DNA of 64,000 bases, from the NCBI GenBank assembly GCA_947626225.1, contig CANQRH010000006.1, positions 1-64,000 on the forward strand, read 5' to 3'. Origin of the DNA: Candidatus Gastranaerophilales bacterium. Its GTDB lineage: Bacteria > Cyanobacteriota > Vampirovibrionia > Gastranaerophilales > Gastranaerophilaceae. Position numbers and translations under genes: made by a program. Shown one piece after another: positions 34,159 through 42,868 of the stretch. Every line of letters begins with the position of its first letter. The stretch's first letter is position 1. The notes below the pieces were generated by a model that was not told where the DNA came from, did not search any database, and was given only the letters and a program-made list of their open reading frames with translations.

Positions 34159-35132
34159 TGCAGATACTTTTATACATTTTAAAACGAATAGTTCAAACGA
34201 TACCGCTTTTGATAATTGTATCGCTTATCAGCTTTTTTATAATTCGTCTGTCGCCCGTTGATCCGCTTGCGGAATTAAGGTTAAATCCTTCCGTATCAAA
34301 AGAAACTCTCCAAAAGGAATCAGAGCGATTGGGGCTTGATAAGCCCATAATAATTCAATACGGAAAATGGGCAAAAGCGTTTTTAAAAGGAGATTTGGGA
34401 GTTACTTCCAACGGGGAGCAGGTCAGCAGTAAATTAAAGGAACGTATTCCAAATACCTTACTGCTGACTGCTGTTGTAATTTTCTTGTCATGGAGTGTCG
34501 GAATACCGCTCGGTATACTCTCTGCGGTGTATTGGAAATCACCTTTTGACAGGGCTTTAACTATTTTAACGAGTATCGGAATGGCTGTTCCGTCTTTTTT
34601 CTTTGCCGTATTACTGCTGATTTTTGCGGTTAAAACCGGCTGGTTTCCGATTGGCGGGCTTACCGGCTCAAATTATCTTGAAATGAGTTTCGGACAAAAA
34701 GTTTTGGATATTGCACATCATTTGGTTCTGCCCGTAACGGTTTTGTTTACTTTATCGCTTGCGGGATTACAAAGGCAGATGAGAGGAAATCTTTTGGATG
34801 TGTTGGATAGTGATTATGTGAAATTTGCCCGTGCTAAAGGTTTGAGTGAATTTAAAGTAATATTTAAGCATGCATTCAGAAATGCCGTAAATCCGTTAAT
34901 TACGCTTTTGGGATTTGAGTTTGCCGGTTTGTTGAGCGGTGCCGCTCTTACCGAATACGTATTTCAATATCCGGGACTGGGAAGATTAATCCTTGAAGCG
35001 GTTTTAAAATCAGATATAAACCTTGTTATGGCATCACTTATGATGGGGGCGGTTATGCTGATTGTGGGAAATCTTATTGCCGATATTCTGCTTATCATTA
35101 CTGATCCGCGTATCAGAGGAGGACAGGCATGA
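34158..35132 (+). CDS. ABC transporter permease (DppB/OppB type)
   Basis: A 324-residue inner-membrane permease with six predicted helices. ILKRIVQTIPLLIIVSLISF followed by FFIIRLSPVDP at the N-terminus and the EAA loop DYVKFARAKGLSEFKVIFKHA are DppB signatures; FQYPGLGRLILEAV is the conserved late motif. ATG shares a base with the receptor stop, and its own end overlaps the next gene by four bases (ATGA), so the three are co-translated. Confidence 0.93.
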   Translation: MQILLYILKRIVQTIPLLIIVSLISFFIIRLSPVDPLAELRLNPSVSKETLQKESERLGLDKPIIIQYGKWAKAFLKGDLGVTSNGEQVSSKLKERIPNTLLLTAVVIFLSWSVGIPLGILSAVYWKSPFDRALTILTSIGMAVPSFFFAVLLLIFAVKTGWFPIGGLTGSNYLEMSFGQKVLDIAHHLVLPVTVLFTLSLAGLQRQMRGNLLDVLDSDYVKFARAKGLSEFKVIFKHAFRNAVNPLITLLGFEFAGLLSGAALTEYVFQYPGLGRLILEAVLKSDINLVMASLMMGAVMLIVGNLIADILLIITDPRIRGGQA

Positions 35133-36199
35133 TAAAAGATATATTAAAACAATTGTGGAAAGATAAGTTTGCAAGAATTGCGCTGGTAATCTTGGGAATT
35201 ATTTATCTCGCACTGTTTTTTGCCGATTTTATTGCACCTTATACAAAAGATTTTTCCGACAGAACAATGGCTTATGTACCGCCGTCTAAAATTTTTACGA
35301 TAGATGAAAACGGCAGATTGTCAAAACCTTACACGTACAATTATTCAAGAGAGTTTGACGATGCCGATTTAAAAATTGTTTATACTCTTGACAGAAGCCA
35401 AAAACATTATATAAAATTCTTTGCTCAAGGTCAGCCCTACAAGTTTTTAGGAATTTTCCCGATGAAAAGACATCTTTTCACTACCGATAATGACGGAAGA
35501 ATATTCCTTTTGGGAACTGATATAAACGGCCGTGATGTATTTTCAAGACTTTTGTTCGGCGGCAGAATTTCTATGACTATCGGCTTTTTGGCACTTTTTG
35601 TTTTATTCCCGATAGGGCTTTTATACGGCGGTATTGCAGGATATTTCGGCGGGAAAACGGATATTATTATGATGAGATTTGCCGAAGCAGTTATGTCGAT
35701 TCCGAGTTTTTATCTTTTAATTATTCTGGCATCTATTCTGCCTTCCGGAATGACAAGCGTTCAAAGGTTTATGCTTATTGTTGTAATTCTTGCGCTTATC
35801 GGCTGGGCGGGATTTGCAAGAGTCGTAAGAGGTATGGTTTTATCGGTTAAAAATCAGGAATATGTTCAGGCTGCCAAATCAATCGGCGCTTCTGATTTGA
35901 GAATTATTGTAAAACATATTCTTCCGCAGACTGCAAGTTTTGTTATTGTTGCAATGACTTTATCTGTGCCTTCTTATATTCTCTCCGAATCGGGACTTTC
36001 ATTTTTGGGGCTCGGTATCCAGCAGCCCGATGCAAGCTGGGGAAATATGCTTAAAGAAGCTCAGGAGTATACAAATATAATTTATCGTCCGTGGCTGTTG
36101 ACTCCGGGATTTTTAATATTTGTTGCGGTGTTGGCATTTAATTTGATTGGTGATACAATCAGAGATGTGCTTGATCCGAAAAGCAAAGAAAGATTATAG
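35129..36199 (+). CDS. ABC transporter permease (DppC/OppC/YejE type)
   Basis: A 356-residue partner permease. The first membrane helix (about 14-34) is followed by an unusually long periplasmic segment of about 90 residues before LGTDINGRDVFSRLLFGGRIS, the DppC signature. The EAA loop is EYVQAAKSIGASDLRIIVKHI and the C-terminus LIGDTIRDVLDPK is typical. The extended loop is more like YejE than DppC. No ATP-binding subunit follows; mgtC does, nine bases on. Confidence 0.92.
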   Translation: MIKDILKQLWKDKFARIALVILGIIYLALFFADFIAPYTKDFSDRTMAYVPPSKIFTIDENGRLSKPYTYNYSREFDDADLKIVYTLDRSQKHYIKFFAQGQPYKFLGIFPMKRHLFTTDNDGRIFLLGTDINGRDVFSRLLFGGRISMTIGFLALFVLFPIGLLYGGIAGYFGGKTDIIMMRFAEAVMSIPSFYLLIILASILPSGMTSVQRFMLIVVILALIGWAGFARVVRGMVLSVKNQEYVQAAKSIGASDLRIIVKHILPQTASFVIVAMTLSVPSYILSESGLSFLGLGIQQPDASWGNMLKEAQEYTNIIYRPWLLTPGFLIFVAVLAFNLIGDTIRDVLDPKSKERL

Positions 36200-36207
36200 G
36201 AGGCGCG

Positions 36208-36903
36208 ATGTTGGATTACGGTATTTGTTTAAGAATTTTGGCAGCGGTTCTGCTGGGGTTTGTAATCGGTTTGGAACGCGAAATGACGAACAAATATGCC
36301 GGTTTAAGAACAAATATTTTAGTATGCCTCGGTGCTTGTATATTCACCATAATTTCCATATACGGATTTCCGGAAGTTTCCGTTAGCGCGGATGAACTTG
36401 GAACACGTGATACGGCAAGAGTAGCGGCTCAAATTTTAACGGGTATAGGTTTTATAGGCGGCGGAACAGTATTAAGACACGGCGCAAATGTTTTCGGACT
36501 TACTACTGCTGCTACTTTATGGGTTTCGGCGGCAATCGGGATGGCCTGCGGAACGGGTATGTTCCATATTGCCATTGCAGGGACAATACTTTCCATTATT
36601 ACTCTGGTATCTGTCAGAGTGTTTGAAAAAAGCGTTCTTGTTTCAAGTACTAAAAATACTAAAAGACTCAAGATAAATATTGCCTGTGTTCACGAAAAAG
36701 CCGACAATATTTATAATTATATTATTGAAAACTATACTCATCTCAGAGAAATTTCAAAAAAACTCAATAAACAGGATGATAATTTAACCAAAATCGTTGT
36801 GATACTTGATATTGCGGACAAAAAACCTATTCAAGCTCTTTATAAAGTTTTCCAAAAAATTGAAGGTATTGAATCAATATCAATTCAGGAATTTAATGAT
36901 TAG
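36208..36903 (+). CDS. MgtC/SapB family membrane protein
   Basis: A 231-residue protein: an MgtC membrane domain of about 145 residues with the signature LLGFVIGLEREMTNKYAGLRT and TGIGFIGGGTVLRHG, then a cytoplasmic ACT-like domain. Family members are linked to magnesium-limited growth and, in pathogens, to inhibition of the F-type ATP synthase. TAGGAGGCG precedes the ATG. It follows the ABC genes closely and may share their transcript. Its last four bases overlap the convergent giant gene. Confidence 0.88.
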   Translation: MLDYGICLRILAAVLLGFVIGLEREMTNKYAGLRTNILVCLGACIFTIISIYGFPEVSVSADELGTRDTARVAAQILTGIGFIGGGTVLRHGANVFGLTTAATLWVSAAIGMACGTGMFHIAIAGTILSIITLVSVRVFEKSVLVSSTKNTKRLKINIACVHEKADNIYNYIIENYTHLREISKKLNKQDDNLTKIVVILDIADKKPIQALYKVFQKIEGIESISIQEFND

Positions 36904-39900
36904 GTTTTATATTTTGACAAAAGATTTCCCGGTTCCTGTTGTACGGACCGGGGTTCCGTAGGCTCAATATTTGCATAATATTTATCATCATCAAGAGATT
37001 CCATTGCTTTCATTATACCTAATCTGCCTGCTTTTAATTGTATCTGAGCAAGCCATGATTCAATTGCGTATGTAATCATAAGAGTGAATACAGCCCAAGA
37101 TATTCCTAATGTCCTTAAGATATTAACTAACTTCTTTGTCTTAAATAAATTTCCGATTTTACCGGATGATAAGAGTTTGATAAATTCATCGGGATGAGCG
37201 TTAAATTCATCAATAACTTTGTTCCGGATTTGTTTTATTTCATCTTGAGGAATTTTATCTATAATTTTTTCCAATTTAGGAATAGTTTCAAGGATAGTTT
37301 TTTTATCTATGCCGCGGAAATTAAAATCTTCAGCTGTTTCAATTGATGCCTTAAATTTTGACAGTAAAATCTTTGGGGACAATTGCTCGGTAGGCATATT
37401 TTTTGTAAAATCCTGAATTCTCATTTCTTTAAATTTATCCGATTCTTTTTTGAATATCTTTAATAGTGTCTCACCCGTTATATTGCCGTCTTTTGGTACT
37501 TCTATGTTATAAGATTGCAATAATCTTATGGTATTTTCATCCGCTTTTATTGTTAATTCTTTGGCAAGGTCTTTCAGCAGCGGATTATTGTTAATATAAT
37601 CAGTATTCAATATTTTTTGGTTAAGAAAATCAATTTCTTCAAACAGTTTGTATATTTTATCTTCCGAGATGCTGCTGAGCTTGCGGGAGTCTATAGCAAG
37701 ATAACTTTCTTTGTCAAATTCACAGATTATGTTTTCTATTGTATTAATTGCTTTTTTAAATCTTTCTTTGCCCATATTTTTCACATTTTGCGGGTTTAAG
37801 AAAATATCTGCTATATCCGCTCTTTCTTGAGGTGTTCTTATGTTGTATTTTATACAGTCTAACAGTTTTTGTAATTTGTCAAACTTGACATTTCCTGAAA
37901 CTATTGACAGTTGAGTCAGTGACTCTTTCATATCGGATAGGATTCTGTCTTGTTTATATATATCCGTATTTCTGATATTTGTAGTGCCGTCTTTTAGATT
38001 TTTAAACATTTTTGTTATTATTTTATATACTGGATCTTCTTTGAAATTAACCTCGTTTAAAATAGCGCCGATCGGTTTTGCATCAACGTTTGTTTTTTGA
38101 ACTTGTATCGGAATATTTTTCTGTACATCTTTCAAATAATTTTTAAACCATTCGGATTGCATTTTATCGCTGTGTTTGCTCAAGAAATTCATTACTTTAT
38201 TAAATATTTTTACGCCGCTAAGTTTTCCTCTTTTAAACTGTATAAACAGGTATATAAACGGAGAAAGCATTGTTAAAATACCGCCATACATAACAAAAGG
38301 CTGAGCAATGTCAATTGCAGCTTCCATGGATTCCGAATAAAGCTGTGAATTATCATCAACTTTTTCAAATGTGTTAAAGATTTTTCTTTGCAGATTTTGA
38401 GCGTCTTTAAGTTGTTTTTCACTTACATCAAGTTTTTTCAGTTCCTCTCTTAAAAGTTGTTTTTCTTTGTATTCGTGCTTTTTATATTTGTCATAAGCTG
38501 CATAATGCTTTAAAACGGTTGGAATAAATGTTATTACTTCTTTAATTTTGGATTTGTCTTTGCCGGTATATTTTACATCTTTAACTTCATTGTAATCATC
38601 TTCGGTGTAGCCGATGAAGTTTGAGGGATCTTTTTCGAGTTCACGTTTAGCGTTGTATCTGCCTGCTCTCGCTGAGGATTTTTGAAGTTTAAGCCCGATT
38701 AATAAACCTGCGATACCGGTTATAAATGCACTTATACCGGATATAAGCCAATGTCTGCCTTTTTTATGTGCCATAGCAACGGTAAACATTTGTTTAGCTT
38801 TATCAGATATACTTATTGCCTTTCGGGTATTATGAATTCCGTTTTTGTATTCTGAATTCTCCATATCATTCATATATGAATTTGCAAATTTATTCCACTT
38901 AAAGCTGTATGTTGCACCGCTTTCTTTACCTTTTTTCAGGCTTTCGTATAATTTTTTGGTTTCATCAGATGTGTTTTGGGAAACTTTTTTGTCTACAAAT
39001 TTAGTTAATATTCCTGCTTTATTTAACAAAGCGCTCAAAATACCGCCGATTGCGGCTCCTAAAAACGGTGTACCGTTTATCAATACGCCTGCCGCAACTT
39101 CCATATTTTGAGAATATTTTTCCGCTTCGTTGTTTATAAGTCGTACCGTTCTTTGGATTACATCTTTATCTTTTTTAGCCTGAATAAGTTCTTCGGATGA
39201 AAGCTCTCTTATTACTTTTTTTGATTCATCGGTATCGTTTTTTATGGAATTTTTGTAAGCTTTTCTGTCTTTAATAATATTTATAATGCTTTTAAACATT
39301 CCTGTTTTAAGTTTTTCTTTAAGTTTTTCTTTTTTACGTTCGGGATGTTTTGCAAGTTCTTCTTTTGCCTGTTGAATTTGTTCGGGAGTATAAATTACGA
39401 AATTTTTTGCATCTTCGAGGGATTTTCTGGCTTGATAGCGTGCGATTTTAGAGCTGTCTACCTGTAATTTTGAAGCATAAATATTTGCACCGATAAATGA
39501 TGCTAAATATGCAGCTCCTACGGCTATCCAGCCTATTTTTATTGCACGGTTGAATTTTGCTGTCTCTTTGGTGAATTTTTTCAGAATTTCTTCCGCTTCC
39601 CGGCGTAATGAGGCATCAGGTATTTTTTTTACAAATCTTTTATTTGTAAGCTGCCTCGGGTTCTTATAATTGTAGGCATTTTTATTATTTAAGCTTTCAG
39701 TTATTTTATTCCATAAATTAATTACTTTTTCATCTTTTAACAAATTTGTGCGTGTGTTATTTATTTTAGTATAATTACGCTGATGTACAAACTTCGCATT
39801 CAAAAATGCACTGCCCAGTAATACGGCAAAGGGAATAATTCCTATCAAAGGTTCGGTAGCTGTTTCAACATTTTCTGCAACACTTTCGGAATGGTTATCC

Positions 39901-40085
39901 ATTATGTCGACAATATCAATAATTTCTTCGCCCAAAGCTTTAGCCTGTGCAAGTTCGGCATCGGAATATTGTCGGCGCTTGTATAGTTCATCACGCTGAG
40001 CCTGTTCATTTTTTTGATTTTGTTCCCACTTCTTGAAGTTGTCTTGATTTTTGACAACTTGAGATAGTGAATTAAAAAAATCCAT
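36900..40085 (-). CDS. Giant membrane protein built of three related modules, function unknown
   Basis: From ATG 40085 (AGGGAAAATT upstream) the protein has 1061 residues. A module of two halves recurs. First half: about 41-100 (DAELAQAKALGEEI ... ESVAENVETATEPLIG), 296-355 (EELIQAKKDKDVIQ ... EKYSQNMEVAAGVLIN) and 551-615 (EKQLKDAQNLQRKI ... QLYSESMEAAIDIA), each ending in hydrophobic helices. Second half: a helix plus an arginine motif, about 185-235 (IARYQARKSLEDAKNFVIYT), 450-495 (RAGRYNAKRELEKDPSNFIG) and the C-terminus (KAGRLGIMKAMESLDDDKYY). Between the parts of module three lies about 380 residues of charged helix. No signal peptide, enzyme motif or known domain was recognised. It lies 54 bases after a histidine kinase gene on the same strand. 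Confidence 0.75.
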   Translation of the reverse strand: MDFFNSLSQVVKNQDNFKKWEQNQKNEQAQRDELYKRRQYSDAELAQAKALGEEIIDIVDIMDNHSESVAENVETATEPLIGIIPFAVLLGSAFLNAKFVHQRNYTKINNTRTNLLKDEKVINLWNKITESLNNKNAYNYKNPRQLTNKRFVKKIPDASLRREAEEILKKFTKETAKFNRAIKIGWIAVGAAYLASFIGANIYASKLQVDSSKIARYQARKSLEDAKNFVIYTPEQIQQAKEELAKHPERKKEKLKEKLKTGMFKSIINIIKDRKAYKNSIKNDTDESKKVIRELSSEELIQAKKDKDVIQRTVRLINNEAEKYSQNMEVAAGVLINGTPFLGAAIGGILSALLNKAGILTKFVDKKVSQNTSDETKKLYESLKKGKESGATYSFKWNKFANSYMNDMENSEYKNGIHNTRKAISISDKAKQMFTVAMAHKKGRHWLISGISAFITGIAGLLIGLKLQKSSARAGRYNAKRELEKDPSNFIGYTEDDYNEVKDVKYTGKDKSKIKEVITFIPTVLKHYAAYDKYKKHEYKEKQLLREELKKLDVSEKQLKDAQNLQRKIFNTFEKVDDNSQLYSESMEAAIDIAQPFVMYGGILTMLSPFIYLFIQFKRGKLSGVKIFNKVMNFLSKHSDKMQSEWFKNYLKDVQKNIPIQVQKTNVDAKPIGAILNEVNFKEDPVYKIITKMFKNLKDGTTNIRNTDIYKQDRILSDMKESLTQLSIVSGNVKFDKLQKLLDCIKYNIRTPQERADIADIFLNPQNVKNMGKERFKKAINTIENIICEFDKESYLAIDSRKLSSISEDKIYKLFEEIDFLNQKILNTDYINNNPLLKDLAKELTIKADENTIRLLQSYNIEVPKDGNITGETLLKIFKKESDKFKEMRIQDFTKNMPTEQLSPKILLSKFKASIETAEDFNFRGIDKKTILETIPKLEKIIDKIPQDEIKQIRNKVIDEFNAHPDEFIKLLSSGKIGNLFKTKKLVNILRTLGISWAVFTLMITYAIESWLAQIQLKAGRLGIMKAMESLDDDKYYANIEPTEPRSVQQEPGNLLSKYKT

Positions 40086-40139
40086 AATTTTCCCTATATA
40101 AATATAAAAACGCAAAAGAGTTTTTTTTTGATATTTATA

Positions 40140-40799
40140 TTAAGTATTGTAAAAAGGTAAAACTATTTGAAATTCCGTCATTTCGGGAGTGGAAAAATTG
40201 AGTTTCAGTTCGGCATTCTGCATTTTCAAATTGTTGGCGCAAATGTACAAACCCAGACCGTTTCCAGTTGTTTTTGTGGTAAATCCTTCTTCAAAAATGA
40301 GCTGTTGTTTTTCTTTTGGTATTTCTTTTCCGTTATTTGATACTTTTATGTATGCCATATCTTTTGTTATATCCGTGGAAATATTTATTTTGCCACGGTT
40401 TTCAATGGCTTCAATTGCATTTTTGATTATGTTGACAAGACAGGCAAGAAATTTATTTTCATCAACATAAATATCTGCTGATTTGTCAATAATGCATGAA
40501 AAGTCAATTTCTTTTCCGGATGCATATATTTTTGACAGTTCAATACTTTCTTTAATAATTGATTTTAAATCACAATGTTTCGGGTTAAAATTATCAAGAG
40601 ATTTCAAATCAAGCAGTGAATTTGAAATTATTTTCAAAGATTTTTCAATACATCCGAGAGCATTTTCAACCGATGTATTATGTATATTTTCCTTTTCAAG
40701 ATTTTTTCGAATTACCTGAGTGTAAAGCTCGCATATTGACAAGTGGTTTCTAATTTCGTGTGCTATGCATCTTGATTGTTCGGAAATTGTATTATTCAT
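40140..40799 (-). CDS. Soluble histidine kinase (NtrB-like core, no sensor domain)
   Basis: A 219-residue kinase core. The dimerisation and phosphoacceptor helix is at the very N-terminus (CIAHEIRNHLS, H14), followed by the HATPase domain with N box NIIKNAIEAI, a G1-like region (VSNNGKEIPKEKQ), F box FEEGFTTKTTG and G2 GNGLGLYIC. There is no membrane segment or PAS/GAF domain, so a signal must come through a partner. GAGGATTA precedes the ATG. It lies downstream of a NarL-type regulator, with a terminator between them, and upstream of the giant membrane protein. Confidence 0.88.
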   Translation of the reverse strand: MNNTISEQSRCIAHEIRNHLSICELYTQVIRKNLEKENIHNTSVENALGCIEKSLKIISNSLLDLKSLDNFNPKHCDLKSIIKESIELSKIYASGKEIDFSCIIDKSADIYVDENKFLACLVNIIKNAIEAIENRGKINISTDITKDMAYIKVSNNGKEIPKEKQQLIFEEGFTTKTTGNGLGLYICANNLKMQNAELKLNFSTPEMTEFQIVLPFYNT

Positions 40800-40811
40800 T
40801 TAATCCTCTTT

Positions 40812-40843
40812 AAAAAAAGGTTCAGCTTGACTGAACCTTTTTT
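40812..40843 (-). terminator. Terminator/attenuator between the response regulator and the histidine kinase
   Basis: A 13-bp stem (40813-40825 with 40831-40843), loop of five, with A/T tracts on both sides. On the minus strand it follows the regulator stop by 18 bases and sits just before the Shine-Dalgarno site of the kinase, so kinase expression needs read-through or another promoter. Confidence 0.85.
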
Positions 40844-40860
40844 AACTTTTTTTTATTCGT

Positions 40861-41553
40861 TTATGCACGTAATGCTTGTCTTTTATTAAATCCGTTGTTA
40901 AGTGCATAAAGAACTGCTTGTGTTCTGTCGTTTACCTGTAATTTTTGGAAAATATTGTTTACGTGAGTCTTAACAGTAGTTTCCGAAATAAACAGTTTTC
41001 CTGCAATACCCTTATAGTTATTACCTTGTGTAAGCAAATCCAAAACTTCTTCTTCTCTTGCCGTAAGATATGAAAGAAGATTTTCTCCGGATGATACATT
41101 GTTTTCTTCTTTGAATGACTGTTGGAAAAATTCAAAGAACCTTGATGTAAGGGCTGTCGGTAGGTAAATTTTTCCGGATGCAACCTCATCCATAGCATAA
41201 ATCAATTGAGCCGATGCCATTGTTTTCAAAACATAGCCTTTGGCACCTATTTTCATTGCTCTGAAAATTAAATCCGCATCATCGTAACCGCTTAATGCAA
41301 TAACTTTTACTCCCAAGTCAAGTTTTTCAAGTTCTTGGATAGCTTGAAGACCGTCTTTTTCCGGCATATTAATATCCATCAAAATAATGTCGGGACGATA
41401 TTTTTTTGCAAGGTTAATACCCATATTTGCGCTTGTTGTTGCGCCGACTACATCATAACTGCTTTCAAGCGTAATTAATTCTTTTACTCCTCTGAGATGA
41501 TCTGCATTATCATCTATGAGTAACACTCTGGATTTTCTTTTAAACTCTCTCAT
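40861..41553 (-). CDS. NarL/LuxR-family response regulator
   Basis: A 230-residue regulator. The receiver domain has LLIDDN (D14, D15), the phosphoacceptor D60 in IILMDINMPEKDG, the switch residues ALSG and K110 in VLKTM. After a linker of about 35 residues the LuxR helix-turn-helix covers about 165-228 (LTAREEEVLDLLTQGNNYKG and ISETTVKTHVNNIFQKLQV). AGGGAGAAAATT precedes the ATG. The neighbouring soluble kinase is the likely partner. The 249-base gap to rmuC holds promoters for both genes and no other feature I could see. Confidence 0.93.
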   Translation of the reverse strand: MREFKRKSRVLLIDDNADHLRGVKELITLESSYDVVGATTSANMGINLAKKYRPDIILMDINMPEKDGLQAIQELEKLDLGVKVIALSGYDDADLIFRAMKIGAKGYVLKTMASAQLIYAMDEVASGKIYLPTALTSRFFEFFQQSFKEENNVSSGENLLSYLTAREEEVLDLLTQGNNYKGIAGKLFISETTVKTHVNNIFQKLQVNDRTQAVLYALNNGFNKRQALRA

Positions 41554-41770
41554 AATTTTCTCCCTGTTGCCTACTCTATAGATACTACAACTTTTAGACG
41601 GGTGTTTTCATCCATGACTTGATTGATATTCCCGTATTAACGGTTTGAGAATTTGTCTTACATCTTTGGATTGATATTTTGCCTCAACCATGCTCTACAC
41701 CATGCTTTTAAACTTTTGACCGCATGGTTTATATTTTTTTGCCGCTAATATTTTTGTACTAATCTTCTTG

Positions 41771-41779
41771 TGGTATAAT
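41771..41779 (+). promoter_or_regulatory. Extended -10 promoter of rmuC
   Basis: TGG-TATAAT at 41771-41779, about 24 bases before the rmuC ATG; the leader carries GAGGAG. Confidence 0.6.
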
Positions 41780-41802
41780 TTTTTTAAGCAGAGGAGTGTG
41801 TT

Positions 41803-42867
41803 ATGGAATTTTTAATATTTTCGGTTGGTTTTTTAATCGGTGCTTTGTGCGTGTTCATACCGTTTAAGATAATAAATAAGAATAATAAAGATTCTCGTGA
41901 AATGATGCTTGAGCAGATGAAGCTTTATTTTGAAAATACTGCAAATAAGATTTTCAAAGAATCTTCTTCAGAGTTTTCCGAACTTAGCACAAAGAGTTTG
42001 GACGAATTTTTTAAACGTTTTAAGGAGCGTATTGAAGATTTTGAAAAGCGTGCACAGGAAAACTTTAAAACGGAAACCGAAAATTTCATGAAATTTGATA
42101 TGAATATAAAAAACTTTCTTGAAACGGGGAATCAGATTTCGCGTGATGCAAATTCGCTTGTTAATGTTATGAGATCCGACAACAGGGCTTCCGGCAGATG
42201 GGGTGAAATTGTTCTTGAACGTGTACTTGAAGCTTCGGGACTCAGAAAAGAAGAAGAATACAAAGTTCAATCGGGTACTGGTGAGGGCAGACCGGACGCT
42301 ACCGTATTTCTTCCCCAAGGCAGATGTGTTTTTATAGACAGCAAAACATCTTTTTCATCGTGGGAAGCTATGGTTAATGCTCAGAATGATGAAGAAAAGC
42401 AAATTCATTATAATCAATTTACGGATTCGGTTAAAGCGCATATTACCGGGCTTGCAAAACGCGGATACTGGCTTGATGATGCATCACCCGATTTTGTTTT
42501 GATGTTTATTCCGATTGAAAGCTGTTATTCTTTGATGTTCTGTGATGAATGCAAATTGTGGGATTATGCCTGGAAAAATAATATAATGCCCGTTTCGCCC
42601 TCAACTTTGCTTTCCGCTCTGAAAATCATAAATTCTTTCCATGTGGTTGAACGCCAAAATAAAAATGTTCTTGAAATGTCAAATTTGTGTACAAGCGTTC
42701 ATGATAAATTTGCCGCACTGCTTTCAGAGCTGTTAAAAATTCGGGACAGCCTTGATTCGTCCTTGAAGAAACTCAACGGTACGGGTAATATAATAAATCA
42801 AATTACAAAACTTGAAAAACTCGGATGCAAATATACAAAAGATATTCCGCAGTTTGAAGAAGAATAA
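41803..42867 (+). CDS. rmuC: DNA recombination protein RmuC
   Basis: A 354-residue RmuC-family protein, thought to limit inversions at short inverted repeats. A membrane helix at the N-terminus (FLIFSVGFLIGALCVFIPF) is followed by a coiled coil (about 30-115) and the nuclease-like domain with RWGEIVLERVLEASGL and RPDATVFLP...VFIDSKTSF, where D and K of the PD-(D/E)XK-like core are seen. GAGGAG precedes the ATG. It converges on lpxK with one base between the stops. Confidence 0.92.
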   Translation: MEFLIFSVGFLIGALCVFIPFKIINKNNKDSREMMLEQMKLYFENTANKIFKESSSEFSELSTKSLDEFFKRFKERIEDFEKRAQENFKTETENFMKFDMNIKNFLETGNQISRDANSLVNVMRSDNRASGRWGEIVLERVLEASGLRKEEEYKVQSGTGEGRPDATVFLPQGRCVFIDSKTSFSSWEAMVNAQNDEEKQIHYNQFTDSVKAHITGLAKRGYWLDDASPDFVLMFIPIESCYSLMFCDECKLWDYAWKNNIMPVSPSTLLSALKIINSFHVVERQNKNVLEMSNLCTSVHDKFAALLSELLKIRDSLDSSLKKLNGTGNIINQITKLEKLGCKYTKDIPQFEEE

Positions 42868-42868
42868 A

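Noticed and set aside
41554-41802. Possible small RNA or ORF in the 249-base gap between the response regulator and rmuC
   Set aside because: Only promoter-like elements and Shine-Dalgarno sites are visible; no strong hairpin plus T-run and no convincing frame.
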